From contig JXTB01000043.1 in NCBI GenBank assembly GCA_002914805.1, positions 477,842-541,841 on the forward strand: a DNA stretch of 64,000 bases, written 5' to 3'. Shown in pieces: positions 56,301 to 64,000 of this stretch. The notes beneath the pieces are model-generated. The model worked only from the letters and a program-made list of their open reading frames with translations. It did not search any database and was not told where the DNA came from. This stretch comes from Parasponia andersonii. Lineage: Eukaryota > Streptophyta > Magnoliopsida > Rosales > Cannabaceae. A program made the translations under genes and the position numbers. Positions within the stretch are counted from its first letter, which is position 1. Each line of letters begins with the position of its first letter.

Positions 56301-56985
56301 TAAGATGCTAGTATGCAATTCATAATGAGTCATACAACAATGCAACATCATATCCCTTAAATCGTCCAGTCCAGCTAAAAAGACTAAATTTACTCAATTT
56401 ATCAAAATTTCAACTTAATCAACTCCAATATCCACAACATGAATATGATTCAGTAAACTTGGTACATGGGGACCATAATTTATCAACACTGATTTGAATT
56501 ATAAGAACAACCCATATTAGTCACTACTCACTAGAGAACCAACCAACACAAAGATTTGGAAAAATTATAATCCTATTAGAGACAAACCAAACAATAACTC
56601 CGTTACGAAGAAAACCAGTCATCATCAATTCCTCAACTCAGCTTGTTTCTTTTCTTTACATCACATATGATATGAACCGTGCTTAGACAAACTGGGATAA
56701 ACTCATACTTATATGTAAATACGAAAAAGGATTTAGAAGCACCAATTGGTCCTCAACTAGACTACAGCTCTGAAAAAAAAATAAAATAAATAAATAAATA
56801 AAATGAAACCAAAAAAAAAAAAAAAGTAAAAAGGAAAAATACCCATTGGAGAAGTGAATCGATGGAGCAGAATCAGGAGAGGCGGAGGTGGCGATGGTCA
56901 AGGGTGGGATCCCGGCCACTTTGGCGGCGGCTATGACCGAGAGAGGCGGAGTTTCGGCCGGAAAGGCGACCGACTTAATCTCCAT
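53355..56985 (-). CDS. GluRS: Glutamyl-tRNA synthetase, cytosolic (class Ic)
   Basis: The enzyme charges tRNA-Glu with glutamate using ATP in the cytosol. Six exons are joined by GT-AG introns: 56985-56843, 56094-55998, 55894-55741, 55652-54538, 54218-53751 and 53594-53355. They encode 738 residues, against about 719 in Arabidopsis. Residues 1 to about 165 form a GST-like N-terminal domain, followed by a Lys/Ser-rich linker (about 173-210). The catalytic core has FAPEPSGYLHIGH with the HIGH motif at 236-239. The KMSKS equivalent is LSKRK at 458-462, the usual eukaryotic form. The C-terminal part, from 504, is the anticodon-binding beta-barrel of the GlnRS type. The intron between exons 5 and 6 is open in frame and could be misread as coding. 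No break was seen. Confidence 0.96.
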
Positions 56986-57114
56986 AGAGTTTGATTATTG
57001 TTATTATTGGGTTATATAATGGAAGCCGGCACCGACTTAAAGAGTTCCAATGTTGGACAGTCTTCGACGGCGTGTTCGTCTGGTGGTCTTCAAGCCTATG
57101 GTGCTCTGCTCCGA

Positions 57115-57245
57115 AACAGAGACAGAGAGAGAGAGAGAGAGATAGGAGGGGGTCTCTGTTCTTCAAACTAGATATAGAAAGAGAAGGAGTGGGCAAAAGA
57201 GCTTAGCTTCAACAACTTGAATCAGGAAAGAGAGAGAGAGAGACA
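57115..57245 (-). promoter_or_regulatory. CT-rich leader/promoter region of GluRS
   Basis: Two GA runs on the plus strand (about 57118-57142 and 57229-57243) are CT runs in the direction of GluRS. They lie 130-260 bases before its ATG. Such pyrimidine tracts are common near plant core promoters and 5' UTRs. No clear TATA box was seen. Confidence 0.4.
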
Positions 57246-57360
57246 ATCAAGTTTTATAGTTAGTTCTGGGGATGAGGGTATAAGAGTGAAGAACAAGATA
57301 GAAGAAGACGACGACGACGACGGAGGGGATGAACAAGATGGTGGTTGAATAGACAAAACA

Positions 57361-58650
57361 TGGGCATAGTTTCCTCCTCATTTTTTCCTTTTTCCTTTTT
57401 TTTTNTTGTCAATTCTGTTTTGATTCTGAAGGGACATACATTTTTATAACTGCCTTCAACGCCAAGTAGTTTTCTTTTAGAACCAGGTCCGTTGGTATGT
57501 TGTTATTCCTCTTGGTCCAAAAGGCATAGTTTCTTCAGGCTACGTTCCGCGGAGAGGAAAGAAAATTAGAGGGAAAAAAAAAAAAAGCATTTCGCTCGTA
57601 ATTATTTAGTAACGTAAAGAGAAAAGAAAATTAATTTATTTTAAAATGATTATTTTATCCTTTATATTATTATTTTAAAAATTGATATACAAGGATAATT
57701 TAGTAAATTAAAATTTTTATTTACTAATTTTTTTTTTCTTATTTTTCTTTTCCACCAAACAACTTTATTTTTTATTTTCTCCTCACTTTTCCTTCCAACT
57801 CTTTCCTTCTTCTCACTTTTCTCTCTTGCTAAACATATAAGGATATTTAAGTCTTACATTTCAGATTTTTCATTTTTCTCAAAGCTTATTATGTTTCAAA
57901 TTTTCTATATTATCATGCACATTTCCTCTAATTTCTCATTACCTTATCGATTATTTACTAGGTTTTTCCATATTTATTTTAGTTTTATTGTTTGATGGAG
58001 GAAACATATCGTTGTTAATCGTTTATGGTGAAAAAAAAATTGATTGATTTTTCCTTTATTTTTTTCTTTTGTTCCTTTCATTCCATTTTTTAGTTTTATT
58101 TTGTTTTAACTTTATTTCTCATTTTAGTTAAACCATCACTTTTATCTAATATATTAATTTATTGAAATATCCTATCAATTTAGATCACGTGTATATCACA
58201 TGATATTTTCCATCCATTCAACTATCGGTGTGATGATTTTGGAATTATAGTAGCTCTTTGTAATTCGAAAGCCAACTTGAGACGATCCACATAATTAAGG
58301 AGAAAATATATTTTGAAAAAGAAAGAAAACCCTTATACGTATTCTTGTTTGATTTTTTTTTTTTTTTTTTGTAACTCATCTTTCCTTTATCAAATTCCTT
58401 CAAGGATTAGTGCTTCCACAATTTTCCTTCTCTATATGTATTATATATACCAATATATGAACATGTATCTAGGAATTGATTTGAAAATGACTTTATTAAA
58501 TCATCTTGATAAATTAACTGCTCTAAATTGGTATTAAGTATAAATTTTTAATAAATTTCAAATGTAAGAGTTAATATTGATAATAATCAAAACATAAAGT
58601 ACAAACTGAACAAAATTTTTAAATATAAGATATAAAAATGATATTTTTCC
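57361..58650. other. AT-rich spacer, no gene seen
   Basis: It contains one undetermined base at 57405. A stretch at about 57545-57850 has weakly complementary segments (tattttatcctt and aaggataattta) and may be a MITE remnant. No exon was recognised. Confidence 0.4.
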
Positions 58651-58659
58651 TAACTAAAA

Positions 58660-60560
58660 TGATAACATATCATATCATGAGCTAGATGAGTGCACAAAAT
58701 TGCCATGTGAGCACCAAATAGATAGACAAGATCGTATACCCAATTGTTTGCCTGCGTACATTTATTTTTTCTCTTGCCTTTCCCTTTTAGCTTTTACGGT
58801 ACTTTGGTAATTCTAGTTGATTATTGTATAATTCATGAGATATATTGAAAAAGAAAAAAATTATAGATATATATACTAAGAAAGAAAAATATTAGACATT
58901 TTACATAATTTTTCACTTTTTTAATATCACTTAACGTAGTAAATAAGTTGTCACAATTCAACTAGTGAATCAAAATTTACTACAAATAAATTGAATGCTA
59001 TTAACCACTTGTACGGCGACAAATCATATAGATATTAAAAATATAGGATACCAAGTAACATATTTAGTATTATAAGATGTTTGGTATTATTCCTTAAAAA
59101 AGAATGCTTCCACTATTATTTCGACGAATAAATAAATAAGCGACAAAGTATCTGTGTTTTATTATCCGAATCAATGCTAAGATGCTTGCCAAAATTCCAT
59201 TGTTATTATAAACAACAATAATAAATGTGAAAGAAAGATAAATAGAGTACCTTTTCAATAAAATAATCCAATTCAGAAATAACAGTTATTTATCACTGTA
59301 CACAAACTACCATATCGTAAATCAAAATTGTGTCCTACATATTTTTGGCAAAGGAAATTCTATACAAATGAAACCTATCCAGCGACAAGATGAATATACT
59401 AGTATACATGATGCATCAGATAGGCATAACAACCTCCATATCTTTGTGCATGGTTCTAATTACTGTAGTTACTTGCTCCACTTGTTCTTCACTTGAACAT
59501 GCCGAAAGAAGCACTTTGGCAGTTCCCCCATCTGGGTAGCAACCAGAATCAATCATTTCTTCAAAAATTTCTAAGCATCTTGTGTATAGTTTCTTCCTAG
59601 AGTAGGCTCCAAGTCGAGAAGTCCATGTCACCACATCAGGTTTCAAATTTTTTGTTGGAACCACCCGAAAGAGCTCTTCCATTTTGTCGAAAAATCCAGC
59701 CCGTCCATAAACATGAATAAGAATGTTATACGTACTGATATCAGCTTTATATTGTCCTTCTTCCATAGCAGCAACTACTTTCTCCATTTTTTCGAACTGT
59801 CCTAATCGGCCATATAGATTTATCATACTGTTGATGACAAATGTGTCTGCCCCTAATCCAGACTCTTGCATCTGATTCACAATGTCTTCACATTTAGCTA
59901 CGTTGCCCATTCGGGAGTAGGCAGACAAAAGTAGCATATGGGATTTCATTGTTGGGGTAATCCCTACACGTTTCATCTCATCAAACGTAGCTTGAGCCTC
60001 TAGAATGCATAGAAAGAACAATAACAACAATTCCAAGAGTTAAGGCTGGCAAATAAGAGCTATTTCGAGCAGACTTGGCTAGAAATATTAGTTACAATCA
60101 ACATGTTGTCCTCGCTTAGTTCAGTCTCATGTAAGTGCAAAATATGAGTAAACATTACATAGAAAACTACTTAAGTAATTTCGAGGGGATGAACAATTTT
60201 GCATCAACTTTGAGACGAGAAAAATATGAAAGTTGGTCAAAAAGTTTGATTAGTGCTAGGCTGATAGTAATAAATCCATGAAGCTCACAGTTTTGTGTTA
60301 CCAAATTTCAGTAGTAGGTATAATGGACATTAGCTATTCAAGCCAAGAGAAAGAGGAAAAAAGAAGGAAAAAAAAAAGAATATATGAGTAAAATATTGAC
60401 ACATATAATAGTGAAAGGCCTGCAATTTCCATCCTTAAAAAAAAAAAAAAAGAGTAAATCCTTGCGGAATTACAGAAATCTTTATTCTCTTCTTCTTACT
60501 TAGTTGAATTGGAAAAATAATTTTGTGATTTGACTTCTAGCATCCTTATTCGTAGTAATT
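58660..60560 (-). repeat. Segmental duplication, right copy (carries PPR last exon)
   Basis: This block matches 50032-51780 in two parts: around gatgagctagatgag-like sequence at 58674-58735, and from about 59640 to 60550. The second part includes the PPR exon, its acceptor and intron sequence such as tccatgaaRctcacagttttgtgt. The two blocks are about 8.9 kb apart, in the same orientation, with GluRS between them. Confidence 0.75.
59416..59999 (-). pseudogene. PPR protein last-exon fragment, right copy
   Basis: An open exon of about 194 codons follows a TGCATTCTAG acceptor at 60000. It encodes about five pentatricopeptide repeats, with blocks ISTYNILIHVYGRAG and DVVTWTSRLGAYSRKKLY, and then the conserved tail GGTAKVLLSACSSEEQVEQV. 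It resembles the C-terminus of Arabidopsis At2g35130 but ends shortly after (MEVVMPI). The exon is uninterrupted, unlike the left copy. No upstream exons or start were found, so I call it a gene fragment. Missing upstream exons beyond the hAT element remain possible. Confidence 0.78.
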
Positions 60561-60692
60561 TTTGATCCATAACTTTAAAAGATTACTTGTATATTACTCA
60601 AAGTAATAAAATAATCTAAGTGAGCATAATATTCTAGGATAAGGTTAAATTAGATAGAGATATATAAGATAGGTAGTTAAGTTAGTTGTACA

Positions 60693-60735
<43 letters not shown>
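60693..60735. repeat. AT microsatellite
   Basis: About 21 uninterrupted AT units. Confidence 0.9.
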
Positions 60736-60739
<4 letters not shown>

Positions 60740-61375
60740 CAAAGTTGGTAATTAAATAAATAGAAAGTAAACTGAAATAAAAGGATTAACCAACTGGAAT
60801 CAAGAGTACTGAAATATAAATTGCTGAAATTAAATATATTGGAAGAAAAATAACTTAAATTAAAAAGCTGAAATGTAAATAATTAGGGGTGTTCAAAATA
60901 ACCGACAAACTGCAGAAACTGCCCAATCTAATCCAAACCGTACCGAATCATACGATTTCTATTTTTAAACGACCGGTTATGGATTATAAAATGTAAAAAT
61001 TGACTGGTTCGGTTTGACTCTCGGTTTAGAAAAAAACTAATCAGTTTCAAACCAAACCGGCCAATATTTTGTATATATAGGTATTTTTCAATTTTTATAA
61101 ATATATGATATATATCTATTAGTTTAAATTTTAAGCTTAGATGAGCCACTTAGTCTACCCAACCTAACTTAGCACATTAGCCCATAACATATAGGATTTC
61201 TTCTTTTCCAGCTCACTCTCACTGTCTCATTCTCTCTCTATTATTGGCACTCTCCGCTGCTCTGCTCCAATTTCCTCTCAAGTTTGGATTCGCATATCTC
61301 ATCCATTTGTTTAACTTTGTATTGTATAAAAATTTTCTAAAAGTTTCATTATTTAATTTTTGAAAATACATATGC

Positions 61376-61378
<3 letters not shown>

Positions 61379-61419
<41 letters not shown>
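61379..61419. repeat. TA microsatellite inside the hAT element
   Basis: About 20 uninterrupted TA units, in the part before the transposase fragment. Confidence 0.9.
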
Positions 61420-61422
<3 letters not shown>

Positions 61423-61952
61423 TTGTTGAAGAATTCTTATTGATACGTGTCCTCCCGCTAAACCACGCAACCTTACTTAGTTGAAGTATTTTTAAGAATA
61501 TAGGATACGATCTGATTAATGTAGTGAAATTAAAAGTTTTGAAATTTGTCTATCATTTTATTTTTCTATCTTACTTGTTTATAACAGAAACTTGATGATA
61601 GAGAAGAAGAAAATTATTCACTGTTAGAACCCAAAAACTCTACGGGTGGAAATTTTAATGTTCAGAAATACTTATATATATATATATATCTATGACATTT
61701 AATTGCTCATATTAACATAAATTCAACACATATTAATTAATAGATACTTTTATATGTACAAGGTATAATAACCAACGACATTAATCTAATTTTTCATGGA
61801 TTATTTTTTTCATAGATATGAAATAATTTTAATTATTTTATGTAATACATATGCGTAAAAGAATTGTCAATATTTTTTATGAACTAGTTATTTTTCGGTT
61901 GTGCTTTTTAGTTTCGTAAATATAATTATGTTATAATTTTAATATTTGTTAG

Positions 61953-62433
61953 ATGGATAGTGATAGAGGCAGTGTAGTATCTTCTATTAAAAATAATATC
62001 GAAGTGACCTTTGATTCAACTAGTGGCTCTAAAAAAAAGCCATCCTTGCCTCCTAGGAGTAAGAATTCAAAAAAGAAAGTTAGACAAGTATCAGAAGTTT
62101 AGTATCATTTCACCTGAAATAAAGATGACTCTAGTGACTATGCTAGTGATACTAGGAGAAATAGGACTAGTACTCTTTGGAATCACTTGAACCATCAATG
62201 TAAGAAATATCCATTTCGATTAGAGGATAAGAAGCAAAAAGTTTTTGTCTTTCCAAAAGAAAGGTGAAGAAAGTATTGGCGGTACTAGTAATCTTTTAGT
62301 TGTGGGATTTAATCAAGCAACATGTAGGCTTGTATGTGTAAAAATGATTACCATTGATGAGCTGCCCTTTAAGTTTGTAGAGAATGAGGGTTTTAGATTA
62401 TTTTGTGGTGTTGCATGCCCAAAATTTGATTAG
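61953..62433 (+). pseudogene. hAT transposase N-terminal fragment (RICESLEEPER-like), broken
   Basis: The reading starts at ATG 61953 with a Ser/Lys-rich leader. It then has a damaged BED zinc finger, where RTSTLWNHLNHQCKKYP holds the His and last Cys but the first Cys pair is missing. After a frame change near 62250 the frame at 62245-62433 continues with FNQATCRLVCVKMI and IDELPFKFVENEGF, conserved in plant hAT transposases. A stop is at 62100-62102. The catalytic and dimerisation domains are absent. Confidence 0.75.
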
Positions 62434-62898
62434 GTTTGATGGTATACATCGTAGGTTGTAGCTGAGGTTGAATTTGGAAACCTTGTCTGATGTTTGTGTT
62501 GTAATGTGTTTATTTTAGACTTTAAGTTTACTCTAAAATTTAGATCAGATTGTAACTAAATTTTATAATCGTTAGGATTTTCGATTTTATTGTAACAATT
62601 AACTATATTATGGTTGGTTTGACCTTTGGAATTTAGATTTTAAATGAATTATCTAAATATATTTCTGATGCTTAATTGGTTATTCTAATTTATATCTTAC
62701 ATTTTCTAGCCAAAAGAAAAATCTTGAGTTTTCAAACTGCAAAAACCGCTCAAACTGGCGCAAAATATAAGTGCGGTATAGCCGGTTTGAATTGACCAAC
62801 ACAAACTGTATGGATTGGTAGATTGGTCAAACTGCACATATGGATTGGTCTATGGATTTACGGTTTAGACCAGCCAAACCAGTCATAAACACCCCTAA

Positions 62899-64000
62899 CT
62901 GAAATAAAAGGGCTGAAATATAAATAATTGAAATTAATAGCACTGAAATATAAATAGGACCAGATTACTGGATTGATGAAATTAAATAAGTACTGAAAAT
63001 AAAATGCTCGAGAATAAAATAGTATGGAAGTAGATAGTTAGTTACATATTGATACAAAAATTACTAAGAACATAAGGGTTGGGGCCTTTAAATAGCTCAA
63101 TACTTATAAAGTTCTTTAAATAAGATGATAATGCATGTGTTTATATAAAAATATGGAATGGATGATGATTTGATATATGAAATATAGCTCTTTATATACT
63201 GACCAAAACTTGATCATATATATGTGAGCATAGTCATGCAAACGCATGGAATACGGACTTTAGCGATCAACTAAAGACATGATTCCATGTTCATTGATAT
63301 GTAATGAAGTGGAGATAAATGACTAACCACTTATGTATTCAATTAGTGTTTGACATGCACGAAAATGACAATGAGATTGTGCAAGACCTTATAGAATATT
63401 TCTATGAAACTTGGATAATGAGTATATGATAATACACGGATAAAATATATTGAATTAGAAGCTAAGATATGCAATGAAATATCAAAAATCAGCCACGGTT
63501 TATGTAGAAATAGTAGGTGATCATGCATATAAAGATGAAAATGAACACTTTCAAGTATGTAAATGATGTTGAAATAATATTTTCAGGCTAGGAAATGATT
63601 TAGAGTGATATATAGAAGTATAGAAGGAGTTTTAAACTTATCAGGTAGCTAAAATTGAAAGAAAAGTATGAGTCATAGCCACTGTATTGGCTGGAAACAT
63701 GAGCAGCAGAGAGAATAAGACAGAAAGCTGAAAGTGAGCCGAATGTAAGAAGGTAGTTCTGTGAAAGTGCCCCCTGATTTGTTAAGAAAGACTCCTATTT
63801 ATAAGTAACTAAGACTTGAAGACCAAGTAATTGACCAAGCAGTTAGTGGGAGACAAGAATAATAAATATCAAAAATTACATTTCCTTGTCTTCTAGGATC
63901 TGATTTTACCCATGGTTTTAGTGAAAAACAATCATTAGATTTCATAAACTGTCTAGAACTCTTTTAAAAACTTGTAAATTGCCTTAGAAAAGATTTAGGA
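62899..64000. other. AT-rich spacer to the window end, no gene seen
   Basis: Short ctgaaatataaat-type repeats continue from the left flank of the hAT element (60770-60880), so the element inserted into this low-complexity tract. On the minus strand a cttataaatagga TATA-like motif lies near 63800. No exon was recognised. Confidence 0.4.

Larger units (their letters stand above)
60883..62898 (+). mobile_element. hAT-type DNA transposon remnant
   Basis: The ends form a perfect 11-bp inverted repeat: TTAGGGGTGTT at 60883-60893 and its complement at 62888-62898. Subterminal regions are rich in short aaaccg/cggttt words on both sides, typical of transposase-binding regions in hAT elements. The interior holds a broken BED-type transposase start. 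An 8-bp target duplication was not recognised; the flanks consist of ctgaaat-type short repeats that make this hard. Confidence 0.7.

Noticed and set aside
1..64000. CRISPR arrays, bacterial operons, phage or plasmid modules
   Set aside because: The tandem repeats have no spacers and lie in retrotransposons or microsatellites. All recognised genes are plant genes with introns or plant mobile elements.
1..64000. tRNA or rRNA genes
   Set aside because: No cloverleaf-like gene or rRNA block was recognised by eye; the box A/B pair near 40797-40853 fits a SINE better than a tRNA gene. A tRNAscan run would be needed to exclude them.

Overview
This window is nuclear DNA of a flowering plant, most likely a eudicot. 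It holds four recognisable nuclear genes with GT-AG introns (psaK, DDB1, CDC123 and a cytosolic glutamyl-tRNA synthetase). The spacers are AT-rich, and a large share of the sequence is transposable elements or an integrated pararetrovirus. There is no bacterial-type gene packing, CRISPR array or operon. One 262-base assembly gap lies at 10133-10394.

Layout. Positions 1-4620 are the 3' part of a Ty3/gypsy retrotransposon of the Tat type, cut by the window edge. It carries a long antisense, intron-containing reading unit (aORF) and a 3' LTR. Positions 5747-6475 look like a Harbinger-type MITE. Positions 7280-8394 are the intact three-exon psaK gene. Positions 11920-24433 hold a second, structurally complete Tat element with two LTRs, primer site, gag, protease, RT, two RNase H domains, integrase, two tandem-repeat blocks and the aORF; it is inactivated by many stop codons. 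Positions 25598-36269 are the complete 19-exon DDB1 gene. CDC123 (38042-39058, minus) converges on it. Positions 39944-41800 look like a non-autonomous Mutator-like element with a SINE-like and a MITE-like insert. Positions about 42090-48370 are a decayed endogenous pararetrovirus resembling florendoviruses. Positions 48886-50031 are the 3' end of a LINE with a target-site duplication. Positions 53355-56985 (minus) are the six-exon GluRS gene. On either side of GluRS lie two copies of a duplicated block carrying only the last exon of a P-class PPR gene (50.0-51.8 kb and 58.7-60.6 kb). Positions 60883-62898 are a hAT-type element with a broken BED-finger transposase.

How the parts relate. The four genes are housekeeping or photosynthetic and do not form a pathway: PsaK is a photosystem I antenna-side subunit, DDB1 is the CUL4 ubiquitin-ligase adaptor, CDC123 is the eIF2 assembly chaperone and GluRS charges cytosolic tRNA-Glu. 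The window reads as islands of conserved genes in a repeat-rich background.

The most unusual material is inside the Tat elements. Both copies carry an antisense gene with its own TATA box; the left copy keeps three short canonical introns. The right copy also has a 112-bp tandem array built from two related half-units. I found no convincing new defence-like or enzymatic system. All coordinates, splice sites and alignments were worked out by eye.
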